This document shows positions 1 through 8,080 of a stretch of 64,000 bases of DNA, in pieces; positions within the stretch are counted from its first letter, which is position 1; every line of letters begins with the position of its first letter. Under the pieces are notes generated by a model. That model did not search any database. It had not been told where the DNA came from and saw nothing but the letters and a program-made list of their open reading frames with translations. Position numbers and translations under genes: made by a program. Source of the DNA: Pseudomonadota bacterium (GTDB lineage: Bacteria > Pseudomonadota > Gammaproteobacteria > Burkholderiales > Rhodocyclaceae); assembly GCA_018262195.1 (NCBI GenBank), contig JAGTRS010000010.1, forward strand, positions 45,740-109,739, read 5' to 3'.

Positions 1-239
1 ATCAGCGAGCTGCCCGGATAGATCTCGAATTTAAGGCTCCCCTTGGACTGCTTTTCGACTTCGGCCGCAAAGCGGCGCACCAGGCGATCGCGGAAATCGC
101 CATCTTCAGTCGTCGCTGCCGGGAACTGGTGCGAAATCTTGATGACGCGCGGCGTCTGGGCGTGTACTGCAGGCAGGGTGCAGGCGAAAGTTGCGGCTGC
201 AATAGCCAGGGTGAGATGGCGTTTGGTTTTGCTGATCAT
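1..239 (-). CDS. TRAP transporter solute-binding protein, DctP type (partial)
   Basis: The visible 79 residues are the N-terminus of a periplasmic binding protein; the rest lies beyond the left edge. The ATG at 239 follows a strong ribosome binding site (GGAGGAGA, reading the minus strand). Residues 1-27 form a signal peptide ending in Ala-Val-His-Ala. The mature start (RVIKISHQFPA, then EVEKQSKGSLKFEIYPGSSL) is typical of the DctP/TAXI-like receptors that deliver C4-dicarboxylates or other organic acids to TRAP permeases. It is divergent from the GntR-family regulator gene, which may control it. The substrate cannot be told from this fragment. Confidence 0.8.
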   Translation of the reverse strand, partial: MISKTKRHLTLAIAAATFACTLPAVHAQTPRVIKISHQFPAATTEDGDFRDRLVRRFAAEVEKQSKGSLKFEIYPGSSL

Positions 240-344
240 GGAAGTCTCCTCCAAGGTTAGAAAAGCACGGACGGTGAAACCTCACTGGCTGGCTTATCCA
301 AACTTGGGAATACCGCACTCTTATTTTGTGTTCAAAAATCACCG

Positions 345-358
345 TTGTGTATACAAGA
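345..358. promoter_or_regulatory. Candidate operator for the divergent GntR/FCD regulator
   Basis: The sequence TTGTGTATACAAGA contains the near-palindrome TTGT-gTAT-ACAA in the 190 bp between the TRAP receptor gene and the GntR gene. FCD-type GntR regulators often bind short TTGT...ACAA-like palindromes beside their own genes. Position and symmetry are seen; the function is inferred. Confidence 0.35.
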
Positions 359-429
359 TAGTCAGGCATTGAATACTAGTCAACTAGTTTCGTATAATTA
401 AATTGTTGCCACACGCCGGAGCCCCCATC

Positions 430-1191
430 ATGAACAGCCCTGCCGAAATACCCGCCACCACCCGCCAGTCGGAGCGTCTGGGCGAACTGATCGAGGAGCG
501 CATCGTGACCGGTGTCTACCCGCCTGGCACGAGGCTCGACGAGCAGGAGCTGGCCGACACTTTCGGCGTTTCCCGGACGCCGGTGCGCGAAGCCTTGATC
601 CAGCTCGCCTCGGTCGGGCTCATCGAGATCAAGCCGCGTCGCGGCGCAACCGTGCCTGAAGTCGGTGCGGATCGGGTCTGCGAAATGTTCGAGGTGATGG
701 CTGAACTGGAGGCGATGTGTGGTCGACTAGCCGCCCGCCGGATATCGCCGAGTGAGCAACTCGCCCTGCAGGATGCACACAGCGCCTGCGAGGCGGCGCG
801 CGACGCGAACACGCCGGACGTCTATTACCAGCTGAACGAGGTTTTTCATCAGCGAATCTACGAGGCCAGCCACAACAGCTTCCTCGTCGAGCAGGCAACG
901 GCCCTGCATCGCCGCCTGCGCCCCTATCGCCGGCTACAACTGCGCGTACGCAACCGGATGGCGACCTCCTTCAACGAGCATCAGGCCATCGTCGATGCGA
1001 TCACCAAGGGCGACGGCGACCTGGCCTCAGCCATGTTGCGCGCCCATGTGACGGTTCAGGGTGAGCGCTTTGCCGACCTGGTCGCTACCCTCCGTGATTT
1101 CAACGCAGGGGATTTGAAACGCTCAGCCGATCAGGCTGTAAAGCATCTTGCTGGCAAGAAGGGCGAGAAAGGCACCAAACGCGCGCTTTAA
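430..1191 (+). CDS. GntR family transcriptional regulator, FCD (FadR) subfamily
   Basis: A 253-residue DNA-binding repressor or activator. Residues about 15-75 form the winged helix-turn-helix (FGVSRTPVREALIQLASVGL), and residues about 85-215 the all-helical FCD ligand domain, with the His residues (NEVFHQRIYEASHN, NEHQAIVDAI, RAHV) that usually hold a metal and a carboxylate ligand. The ATG at 430 was preferred to an upstream TTG at 403 because CCGGAG precedes it. Such regulators commonly control organic-acid uptake, which fits the divergent TRAP receptor gene. The last 23 codons overlap the 3' end of the convergent TauE gene; the basic C-terminal tail beyond the FCD domain is unusual. Confidence 0.88.
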   Translation: MNSPAEIPATTRQSERLGELIEERIVTGVYPPGTRLDEQELADTFGVSRTPVREALIQLASVGLIEIKPRRGATVPEVGADRVCEMFEVMAELEAMCGRLAARRISPSEQLALQDAHSACEAARDANTPDVYYQLNEVFHQRIYEASHNSFLVEQATALHRRLRPYRRLQLRVRNRMATSFNEHQAIVDAITKGDGDLASAMLRAHVTVQGERFADLVATLRDFNAGDLKRSADQAVKHLAGKKGEKGTKRAL

Positions 1192-1923
1192 CTTCTTGAC
1201 CGGCAACTTGTGCGCCAGCTTGGCACCAAATGGCGCGACCAGCACACTCATTGTGACGATGCCCACGAAGGCCGGCAGGTAGATGTAACCGAACGAATAG
1301 GCCGGCAGTCCGGCATCGCTCCAGCCGGCGACGATGTAGCCGATGGCACCGGCCACGGCAATCGGAAAGCCCAGCGCCGACGAGGTGCCGACCGCTGAAT
1401 GGATGGCAACATTGCAGAACAGCATGAACGGGACAGAGAGAAAACCGCCCCCCGCGGCAACCAGACTCGATATACCGCCGATGACGCCGCCGACGGAAAA
1501 CAACCCGGCCGGTCCGGGCAATTGCCGATGGGCGTGCGGCTTGAAATCGAGCATCATCTGGATTGAGGCGTAATAGACGATGACGACAAAAATCACTGTC
1601 ATCGGTCCAGTGGGCACCTGACCGGCCACCAGCGAGCCACCAAAAGTTCCGAGCACCAGTCCCGGCGCCAGATGACGCACGATATCCCAGCGTACCGCAC
1701 CATGTGCATGGTGGGCGCGCATGCTGGAGATCGACGTAAAAACGATGGTCGCCATCGAAGTTCCGAGCGCCAGATGCATGACATGCTCCGGCGGAAACTG
1801 CTGAGCGACGAACAGCATGTACATGAACGGTACGAGGGTCAGCCCGCCGCCAACGCCGAACAGACCAGCAACAAAGCCGCCGAAGATTCCCAGCAGGGGG
1901 TAGGCCAGCCACCAGATTGTCAT
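1123..1923 (-). CDS. TauE/SafE family membrane transporter
   Basis: A 266-residue inner-membrane protein of the TauE/SafE (DUF81) family, which exports sulfite, sulfoacetate or related anions. It shows about eight hydrophobic segments and two glycine-rich repeats (GGFVAGLFGVGGGLTLVP near the N-terminus and GGVIGGISSLVAAGGGFLSVP in the middle), the internal duplication that defines the family. Its ATG overlaps the stop of the upstream EVE-domain gene (ATGA), so translation is probably coupled. The 3' end overlaps the convergent GntR gene by 69 bp. The substrate is not known. Confidence 0.88.
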   Translation of the reverse strand: MTIWWLAYPLLGIFGGFVAGLFGVGGGLTLVPFMYMLFVAQQFPPEHVMHLALGTSMATIVFTSISSMRAHHAHGAVRWDIVRHLAPGLVLGTFGGSLVAGQVPTGPMTVIFVVIVYYASIQMMLDFKPHAHRQLPGPAGLFSVGGVIGGISSLVAAGGGFLSVPFMLFCNVAIHSAVGTSSALGFPIAVAGAIGYIVAGWSDAGLPAYSFGYIYLPAFVGIVTMSVLVAPFGAKLAHKLPVKKLKRAFGAFLALLASKMLYSLIG

Positions 1924-2381
1924 GAGTTATCTGCCATGAGACGGTTGATGAATACCCACTCTTCGGGACTGACTGGAGTGATCGAGAGCCGGTTGCCGCG
2001 GGCGAGGAGGCGCATGTTAGCAAGTTCGGGATGACTGCGCAGTTCGGCCAGCGGCAGATAACGCCCTTTACTCGCGAACCGAACGTCCCGCAACAACCAG
2101 CGCGGGCTTTCCGGCGAGGACTTCGGGTCATGATATGGGCTGGATGGATCGAACTGCGTGGCGTCCGGGTAGGGCTCCGAACAAACCTCGCAGATACCGG
2201 CAATGCCCGGCTCAGCACAGCCGGAATGATAGAAGAAAGCGAGATCACCAAGACGCATCGCATCACGCATGAAATTGCGCGCCTGATAATTCCGGACGCC
2301 AAACCACGGAACGCTACCCTGCGCTGCCAGATCGTCGATCGACACCTCGTCCGGTTCCGACTTCATCAGCCAGTATTGCAT
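1920..2381 (-). CDS. EVE domain-containing protein
   Basis: A 153-residue soluble protein that is a single EVE domain, a PUA-like fold related to YTH domains. It starts MQYWLMKSEPDEVSIDDL, carries W-x-GVRNYQARNFMRD and FYHSGCAEPGIAGI, and ends PEEWVFINRL, all typical of the family (e.g. YhcF/thymocyte-nuclear-protein-1 relatives). EVE domains bind modified bases in nucleic acids; the cellular role of stand-alone bacterial ones is unclear. The start at 2381 was chosen because the conserved domain begins there and CAGGAA lies just upstream; the reading frame extends 15 codons further. It lies downstream of 6S RNA and its terminator. Confidence 0.88.
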   Translation of the reverse strand: MQYWLMKSEPDEVSIDDLAAQGSVPWFGVRNYQARNFMRDAMRLGDLAFFYHSGCAEPGIAGICEVCSEPYPDATQFDPSSPYHDPKSSPESPRWLLRDVRFASKGRYLPLAELRSHPELANMRLLARGNRLSITPVSPEEWVFINRLMADNS

Positions 2382-2401
2382 TTTCAATTCCTGAAAATGG
2401 A

Positions 2402-2431
2402 AACGGGTGGCAGATTGCTCTGCCACCCGTT
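2402..2431 (-). terminator. Rho-independent terminator after 6S RNA
   Basis: A perfect 13-bp stem (AACGGGTGGCAGA with its complement) closes a TTGC loop. On the minus strand it is followed by TTTCCATTTTC. It lies about 5 nt past the 3' end of the 6S RNA and 20 nt before the EVE gene start, so it most likely ends 6S transcription. Confidence 0.75.
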
Positions 2432-2435
2432 GGAT

Positions 2436-2617
2436 TTGGTCCCCGCGAGTGCCGTCAGGCCGGCATCCTGAACCTGGGTTCAGAGTGGCTGCTTCCCCCC
2501 CGTATCAGGCACACTCGATAAAGAGCGCGCACAACAACGGTTTCAATGGTCCGCAACCGATGCCAATTAGCATTGGTTCAAGGAATATATGGCCTTAACA
2601 AACACCGCAGGGAACAC
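2436..2617 (-). ncRNA. ssrS: 6S RNA
   Basis: The 185-nt gap between zapA and the terminator holds a sequence with 6S RNA hallmarks. The 5' strand (GTTCCCTGCGGTGTTTG) parallels the conserved 6S 5' end CTCTGAGGTGTTTG, and the 3' strand (TGAACCCAGGTTCAGGATGC, then GGCACTCGCGGGGAC) parallels the E. coli 3' arm with its GAACC...GGTTC hairpin. The two ends pair (GTTCCC-GCG with CGC-GGGGAC) to form the closing stem. 6S RNA mimics an open promoter and sequesters sigma-70 RNA polymerase in stationary phase. Location directly behind zapA is the classic one in proteobacteria. Ends are accurate to a few nucleotides. Confidence 0.85.
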
Positions 2618-2645
2618 TTGGCGGGCTACGCCGGCAACGTTTGGG

Positions 2646-2981
2646 TCAGAGATCCAGTTGTTGCTGAGGCGCCAGCACGGCATCCAACCGTGCTCCCATG
2701 TCACCGATTCTACGCTTCGTTTCGGAAGTATCAACAGCTTCCGCAAACTCTTTTTGCGCACTACCGGAGTCCCCGGAAAGGTGCTCGTGAGCGATGTTCA
2801 GAGCGGCCATCACAGCCACCCGTTCGGCAATGGTGTTCTTGGTCCGCTGGGCAATCTCGCGCATCTTGTTGTCGACCAGATCGACTGCCGACAACAGGGC
2901 ATCGCGCTCTTCCGGCCCGCAGGCGACGCGGTATTCCCGCCCCATGATTTTCACGTCGAGGAAATTTGGCTCCAGGCTCAT
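2646..2981 (-). CDS. zapA: Cell division protein ZapA
   Basis: A 111-residue cytoplasmic protein that crosslinks FtsZ filaments at mid-cell. The N-terminal half has the ZapA signature (LDVKIMGREYRVACGPEERDAL then AVDLVDNKMREI), followed by a helical region that forms the tetramer coiled coil. The ATG at 2981 is preferred to one 9 nt upstream because TGAGG sits about 7 nt before it. The gene follows the zapB-like gene with a 1-nt gap, so the two are coupled; 6S RNA follows downstream. Confidence 0.92.
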   Translation of the reverse strand: MSLEPNFLDVKIMGREYRVACGPEERDALLSAVDLVDNKMREIAQRTKNTIAERVAVMAALNIAHEHLSGDSGSAQKEFAEAVDTSETKRRIGDMGARLDAVLAPQQQLDL

Positions 2982-2982
2982 C

Positions 2983-3180
2983 TCAGGCATCCTCAGGGAT
3001 CTTGTCCATCAGGCCTTCGAGACGCTCGCGTGCAGCGGTCATCGTCTGGCGCAGATGCAGTCGCTCAGCCTCGGCGGCGACCATCTGATTTCGCAAAACC
3101 TCATTCTCGGCACGCAACTGGTGAACCAGCGCGACGACCTGTTCGATTTTGGCTTCGAGCGTTTCTAGTTCGACATTCAT
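2983..3180 (-). CDS. ZapB-like coiled-coil division protein (TIGR02449 type)
   Basis: A 65-residue protein that is almost entirely heptad-repeat coiled coil (MNVELETLEAKIEQVVALV, then QLRAENEVLRNQMVAAEAER). Short coiled-coil proteins of this type are encoded directly upstream of zapA in many beta- and gammaproteobacteria and are thought to act like ZapB in organising the Z ring. The ATG at 3180 is chosen; a GTG three codons upstream is possible. Function is inferred from position and sequence type. Confidence 0.72.
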   Translation of the reverse strand: MNVELETLEAKIEQVVALVHQLRAENEVLRNQMVAAEAERLHLRQTMTAARERLEGLMDKIPEDA

Positions 3181-3310
3181 GGGGCGCACTATAGAGGGAA
3201 AAATGCCGCGTGGTCAAGGACTAAGCCTTTATTATCAAAGTGGTTTATAGATATCCATCGGTGCATTGCTGATGCACTGCAGCATTGATGCATGTAGAAT
3301 GCGCCCCGTC

Positions 3311-3490
3311 TCAGGTGCTGCGTACGGAATCTCCAAGCGCAGTTAAACGGGAAAGCGGTGCGTCTCCAAGGAGACCAAGCCGCTGCTGCCCCCGCAACGG
3401 TAAGCAAGTGCGGGCGCGTCACAGAGCCACTGGGTTTCAACCTGGGAAGGCGACGCGTCAAAACTTGCGAGCCCGGATACCGGCCTGGAA
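3311..3490 (+). promoter_or_regulatory. Cobalamin (B12) riboswitch 1
   Basis: An AdoCbl-type riboswitch aptamer in the leader of the first receptor gene. Visible landmarks are the start GGTGCTGCG, GGGAAAGCGGTG, the long G-C helix around CTGCCCCCGCAACGGTAAG, the GCCACTGGGT element and the B12 box GCGAGCCCGGATACCGGCC at 3467-3485. Downstream, at 3571-3592, a short hairpin ends just before the ribosome binding site AGGAGGGG, so control is probably translational: cobalamin binding would repress the receptor. It is nearly identical to the second riboswitch 2.5 kb downstream. Confidence 0.95.
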
Positions 3491-3607
3491 CACAAAGCGG
3501 AAGTGCCACGGGGTGGTGGCGCCGGTTCCTGTGACCAGCCCTCTCCCCTGCAATTCCTTTTCGATGCATTCCGGCATGCGGGGACGCCTGCCAGGAGGGG
3601 AAAATCA

Positions 3608-5767
3608 ATGAAAAACCATCTGCGACCCATCGCCTTGGGTCTGATCGCGGCCTTCGGCCATCCCATCTCTGCTGTTGCCGAGCAATCGCTGGAACCCATA
3701 ATCGTTACTGCGAGTCGTGGTCCGCAACTGCTTGAACACGCAACCGGCGAAACCGTCGTCATTGGCAGCAAGGAAATCGAAGCGCGGAAATCGGATCGCC
3801 TTACGGACATTCTCAACAATACAGCCGGCGTCTTCGTTTCCTCCGGTAAAGGCCCATTGCAAACAGCGCCGGGATTCGCATTGCGCGGCATACCGAGCGA
3901 TCGGCGCGCCCTTGTGCTGCTCGACGGCATCCCGATGACCGATGGCTACGCCGGCAGCGTCCTGCTTGGTGGCATCCCGACCGAATCGATTCGTCAGGCC
4001 GAAGTTCTCTTTGGCCCGATGTCGTCACTCTACGGCGGCAATGCGATGGGTGGCGTGGTCAACTTCGTCACCCGCATGCCGACCCGCACTGAGTTCGGTT
4101 TCAATATCGGCTACGGCGATGCTTTCGAGTCGGGCAAGGCGCCAGCCGATGTCCAGAAAGCCTACGTTTACGCCGGGACGCGACTGGAAAACGGCCTGGC
4201 AATCCGCTTCACCGGCAACTGGGCGCAGACCAATGGCTACCGCAGCGAATGGGTTACCGGCAGCCGGCCGGCCAACTCAAACGGTGCCATCCCGACCAGC
4301 ACGGAACTCGGTGCCAGCACCTATCTGCTCGGCCAGAAAGGCGACAACACCTGGAGCGAGCAGGGCGCCTCGCTGAAACTGGAACAGCGCGTCAGCACCG
4401 ACACCACCTGGCGGGCCGGCTGGCTGCTGCAGGACTACCGCTACGGCTACGCAGCCCCGGAATCCTTCGTGCGCAGCAACACCACAGGTGCTCCGATCTA
4501 CAGCGTCTCCTTTGCCGGCGGCGACAGCAACTACAGCCGCCAGATCTTCCATGCCGGCTTCGACACCAAGTTGGGCATCGGCCAACTCAACGTGCTGGCC
4601 AGCCACACTGAGGTGACGACCAATTCCTTCATCATTGCCACGACCGGAACGGCCTTCGGCGGCCCCGGCCGCATCAGCGACAGCCCGTCGGAGTCGACAA
4701 CCTTCGACACCTACTGGAACGCCTCGCTCGGCTCCCACGACCTCACCGTTGGCTACGCCTACCGTCAGGACTCTGCAGATACGAAGGACTACACCCTGAG
4801 CAATTGGGGAAACCCGGAATCCAAGACCGGTCTGTATTCGACCGCCGCTGGAAAAATGTCCCTGCATGGTGCCTACCTTCAGGACAACTGGCAGATCGCG
4901 CCGAACCTGACCTTGCAGGGCGGCCTGCGCTACGACCACTGGCTCAACGCCAATGGTCAAAGCACCGACCCCTCGGGCATCTATAGCCATGCCGAGCGGA
5001 CCGCGTCGGCCTGGAGCCCAAAGCTCGGTGCCTCGTGGCGCGTCACCGATGCCTTTACGCTGCGTACCTCGGCCGGCAAGGCATTCCACGCCCCGACGGT
5101 GTATGACCTGTATCGTAGTTCGTCGTTGTCCACCTACAACATCAGCGCCAACCCGGCACTGGAACCGGAAACCGTGAAGTCCTGGGAGGTAGGCGGTGAC
5201 TGGCGCGCCTGGAACGGCGGCGAAATCAGGGCCACCTATTTCGACAATGAAATCGACAACCTGATCTACCTCGGCCCGCGCAAACCCGGCCCGGGCGGCA
5301 AGGACGTACGACTGCGCATCAATGCCGGCAAAGCGCGGACCAACGGGCTCACGTTCAGCATCAGCCATCGTTTTGATGCCGACAACCGGGTCTTCGCCAA
5401 CCTGACCTACACGCACAGTGAAATGCTGGAAAACAGTGCCTCGCCTGCTTCGGTCGGCAAGCGCCTGACCGGCCTGCCGGAAAAGCAGGCCAGCCTCGGC
5501 TTCGAGACCCGTTACAGCCACTGGTTGCTATCCACCAGTGGCCGGTACGCCAGCAAGCAGTACGCCGATGACACCAATGCCGATGGCGCCGTCGGGGTGT
5601 ACAAAGCCTACGACGCCTATTTCGTGGTCGACAGCAAGCTGAGCTACCGCTTCAACAAGGAACTGACCGCCTCCCTGGCCGTCAGCAACCTGCTCGACCG
5701 CAACTACTTCTCCTATTACGCCGCTCCGGGCCGCGCCTGGTTCGCCTCGCTGGCCTACAACTACTGA
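3608..5767 (+). CDS. TonB-dependent outer-membrane receptor under B12 control
   Basis: A 719-residue outer-membrane receptor, probably for cobalamin, a precursor or a related corrinoid. Residues 1-24 are a signal peptide; a TonB-box-like stretch (EPIIVTASRG) follows, then the plug (LRGIPSDRRALVLLDGIPM; YGGNAMGGVVNFVT) and a 22-strand barrel ending in aromatic residues (SLAYNY). The ATG at 3608 follows a strong AGGAGGGG. The B12 riboswitch in its leader is the main evidence for a corrinoid substrate. It differs clearly from the second receptor downstream, so the two may prefer different corrinoids or work with different partners. Confidence 0.88.
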   Translation: MKNHLRPIALGLIAAFGHPISAVAEQSLEPIIVTASRGPQLLEHATGETVVIGSKEIEARKSDRLTDILNNTAGVFVSSGKGPLQTAPGFALRGIPSDRRALVLLDGIPMTDGYAGSVLLGGIPTESIRQAEVLFGPMSSLYGGNAMGGVVNFVTRMPTRTEFGFNIGYGDAFESGKAPADVQKAYVYAGTRLENGLAIRFTGNWAQTNGYRSEWVTGSRPANSNGAIPTSTELGASTYLLGQKGDNTWSEQGASLKLEQRVSTDTTWRAGWLLQDYRYGYAAPESFVRSNTTGAPIYSVSFAGGDSNYSRQIFHAGFDTKLGIGQLNVLASHTEVTTNSFIIATTGTAFGGPGRISDSPSESTTFDTYWNASLGSHDLTVGYAYRQDSADTKDYTLSNWGNPESKTGLYSTAAGKMSLHGAYLQDNWQIAPNLTLQGGLRYDHWLNANGQSTDPSGIYSHAERTASAWSPKLGASWRVTDAFTLRTSAGKAFHAPTVYDLYRSSSLSTYNISANPALEPETVKSWEVGGDWRAWNGGEIRATYFDNEIDNLIYLGPRKPGPGGKDVRLRINAGKARTNGLTFSISHRFDADNRVFANLTYTHSEMLENSASPASVGKRLTGLPEKQASLGFETRYSHWLLSTSGRYASKQYADDTNADGAVGVYKAYDAYFVVDSKLSYRFNKELTASLAVSNLLDRNYFSYYAAPGRAWFASLAYNY

Positions 5768-5798
5768 CAGGGAGCTATCTCGCTGTTATTCAAGCATT

Positions 5799-5822
5799 CC
5801 GCCATGTAAAATGGCGGTTGTT
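5799..5822 (+). terminator. Weak hairpin between the two B12-controlled receptor genes
   Basis: A 7-bp stem (CCGCCAT / ATGGCGG) with a GTAAA loop is followed by TTGTT. It lies 30 nt after the first receptor gene and directly before the second riboswitch. It may end transcription of the first gene, but the T tract is short. Confidence 0.45.
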
Positions 5823-6003
5823 ACAGGTGCTGCGCGCGGAATCTCCAAGCGCAGTTAAACGGGAAAGCGGTGCGTCTCCAAGGAGACCAAGCCGCTGCTG
5901 CCCCCGCAACGGTAAGCAAGTGCGGACGTATCACAAGGCCACTGGGTGACAACCTGGGAAGGCGATGCGTCAAAACTTGCGAGCCCGGATACCGGCCTGG
6001 AAC
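5823..6003 (+). promoter_or_regulatory. Cobalamin (B12) riboswitch 2
   Basis: This leader matches the first riboswitch almost base for base, with about 15 differences over 180 nt, and contains the same B12 box (GAGCCCGGATACCGGCC). A hairpin formed by CCGGCAG (6078-6084) and CTGCCGG (6094-6100) ends 2 nt before the GTAAGGAAG ribosome binding site and is the likely expression platform. It should control the receptor and, through the tight operon, btuC, btuD, cobO and cbiA. Confidence 0.95.
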
Positions 6004-6112
6004 ACCAACGGAAGTGCCATCGGCTTGGCGACTGCTCCAGCAAGCAGTCAGGCTCCGGCGCTTTTCCTCAACGTATTCCGGCAGCGGGGACGCCTGCCGG
6101 GTAAGGAAGAAC

Positions 6113-8080
6113 ATGCATCCACCTTTCAAACTATTGGCAGCCCTGCCTGCACTCGCCATCTCGGCCGCCATCGCGCAGCCGGATTCCCGACTCGATACGG
6201 TTGTTGTCACCGCAACGCGTTTTGCCGAAAAAGTACCGGCGGTCGCCGGCAACATCAGCATCATTTCCCGGGAAGACATTCGCACCTCGGCCGCCCGGAG
6301 CATTCCGGACCTGCTGAAGAACAGTGCAGGCGTCTCGGTGACGCCGCTGTACGGCAACATGGGTATCGATGCCACCGTCGACCTGCGCGGCTTTGGCGAC
6401 ACAGCTGCTGGCAATACGCTGGTCCTGATCGACGGCCAGCGCATGAATCCGATCGACATGAGTGCCATCGACTGGTCGATCATTCCCCTGGCCAGCATCG
6501 AGCGCATTGAAATCATGCGTGGCGCGGGCACCGTGCTTTACGGCGACCGGGCAACGGGCGGTGTGATCAACATCGTGACTGACAAATCAGCACGCAATTC
6601 GGCATCTGCCTCGCTCGGCTTTGGCAGCTTCAATTCCCAGACCGTGGATGGCGAAATCTCGGTCGGCAGTAACGAAGGCTATGCCAGCCTGAAAGCGCAT
6701 TATGCGGATACCGATGGCTGGCGCAAGAACAGCCAGGCCGACCAGAAATCGCTGGGCGGACGTCTGGGCTGGGCCTTTTCGCGAGTTGATCTATTCACCG
6801 ACTTTGCGCTTTATAGCGAAAGTTCAGGCGCCCCGGGCTCGATCGCCGAACGGATTTACCGGACCGATCCGAAGCAGGCACGCAACCCGCTCGATACCCA
6901 GCGCAAGGACGGCTACCGCGTGCGTCCGGGCGTCGCCGTCCAGTTCAGCGACAGCCTGCGTTTCGAGGCCGAAGTTTCGGTGGACCATGCCGACCAGCAT
7001 TTCGAGAATTTTTCCTTTGGCAGCGTCGCTGACCGGCAGCGTGACATGGTGTCGCTGACCCCCCGTGTGCGCTGGGCACACGGACTGGGCCAACTGAAGA
7101 GCGAGACCGTACTCGGCGCCGACTACTATTCGGGAACCGTGACCAACACCTACTCGTCGTACGCCAACAATCGTGCCGAACAGGATAGCACGGCGGCTTA
7201 TCTGCAGAACACGACGGGGTTGACCGACCGCCTTGCGATGACCTTGGGCGCCCGCACTCAACGCATGAAGCAGCGCGCCGAGCAGGAGGCCTACCCGGCG
7301 TACTTCATGCCCGCCATGACCGGCACCGGCGAACGCTCGCGCAGCGCCTGGGACGCAGGCCTGGCCTACGGCGCCGACGGCTGGCGCGTCTACGGAAAGC
7401 TCGGAACGACCTTCCGTTTTGCCAACACCGATGAACTGTTCGGTTATGACGCGCTGTCCGGCCGCACCGTGTTTGCGGGCGACCTCAAGCCCCAGCACGG
7501 CACCGTCCGGGAAGTGGGTGGCAGCATCGTACGTGGCCCGGTTTCGCTTCAGGCGAGCGCCTACCAGATCAATCTTGAAGACGAGATCGGCTACGACGGG
7601 GCGCAGGGCGCCAATGTCAATTTCGACCCGACCCGGCGGCGTGGCCTGGAGACAGAAATAGCCTGGCGCATGACCCCAACGCTGAAATCCCAGCTGGCGT
7701 ACACCTACACCAATGCCGAGTTCCGCGAAGGCCGCTATCAGGGTAAATCCGTGCCGATGATCCCGAACAACAAGGCATCCCTGCGTCTCAACTGGGATGG
7801 CGGCCGGATCGGCAACTACGGCATTTCCACCAATTACACCGGCGACCGTCGTTACAGTGGCGACTATGCCAACACGCACAAGATGCTTTCCGGCTATACC
7901 ACGGTGGACCTGCTGGCCGACTGGAAGAGCGGACCCTTCACCCTGTCGGCACGCATCCTGAACGCCACCGACAAGCACTACGCGCCGTACGCCCTGTATT
8001 CGACGGCGCGCAGCGACTATTTCTACTACCCGGGCGAAAGACGCAGCTTCTTCGTCAGCCTCCGCTACGACTTCAAGTAA
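6113..8080 (+). CDS. btuB: TonB-dependent vitamin B12 receptor, BtuB-like
   Basis: A 655-residue outer-membrane receptor for cobalamin uptake. It has a signal peptide (residues 1-21), TonB box LDTVVVTATRF, a plug (VDLRGFGDTAAGNTLVLIDG; GAGTVLYGDRATGGVINIVT) and a C-terminal barrel ending RRSFFVSLRYDFK. It is about the size of BtuB (~600 residues plus). AAGGAAG precedes the ATG. It is led by its own B12 riboswitch and its stop codon directly abuts the btuC start, so receptor and inner-membrane transporter are one transcription unit. Some relatives with this architecture transport siderophores, but the context makes a corrinoid by far the likeliest. Confidence 0.88.
   Translation: MHPPFKLLAALPALAISAAIAQPDSRLDTVVVTATRFAEKVPAVAGNISIISREDIRTSAARSIPDLLKNSAGVSVTPLYGNMGIDATVDLRGFGDTAAGNTLVLIDGQRMNPIDMSAIDWSIIPLASIERIEIMRGAGTVLYGDRATGGVINIVTDKSARNSASASLGFGSFNSQTVDGEISVGSNEGYASLKAHYADTDGWRKNSQADQKSLGGRLGWAFSRVDLFTDFALYSESSGAPGSIAERIYRTDPKQARNPLDTQRKDGYRVRPGVAVQFSDSLRFEAEVSVDHADQHFENFSFGSVADRQRDMVSLTPRVRWAHGLGQLKSETVLGADYYSGTVTNTYSSYANNRAEQDSTAAYLQNTTGLTDRLAMTLGARTQRMKQRAEQEAYPAYFMPAMTGTGERSRSAWDAGLAYGADGWRVYGKLGTTFRFANTDELFGYDALSGRTVFAGDLKPQHGTVREVGGSIVRGPVSLQASAYQINLEDEIGYDGAQGANVNFDPTRRRGLETEIAWRMTPTLKSQLAYTYTNAEFREGRYQGKSVPMIPNNKASLRLNWDGGRIGNYGISTNYTGDRRYSGDYANTHKMLSGYTTVDLLADWKSGPFTLSARILNATDKHYAPYALYSTARSDYFYYPGERRSFFVSLRYDFK

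Noticed and set aside
377..390. ACTAGT-CA-ACTAGT palindromic repeat before the GntR gene
   Set aside because: Each half is itself a palindromic hexamer, so the symmetry is partly trivial; the TTGT...ACAA site is the better operator candidate, though this one is not excluded.
4277..5521. Long minus-strand reading frame opposite the first B12-controlled receptor
   Set aside because: It is the antisense of a high-GC gene; the protein is low-complexity Gly/Val/Arg/Ala with no recognisable domain, while the plus strand encodes a complete receptor.
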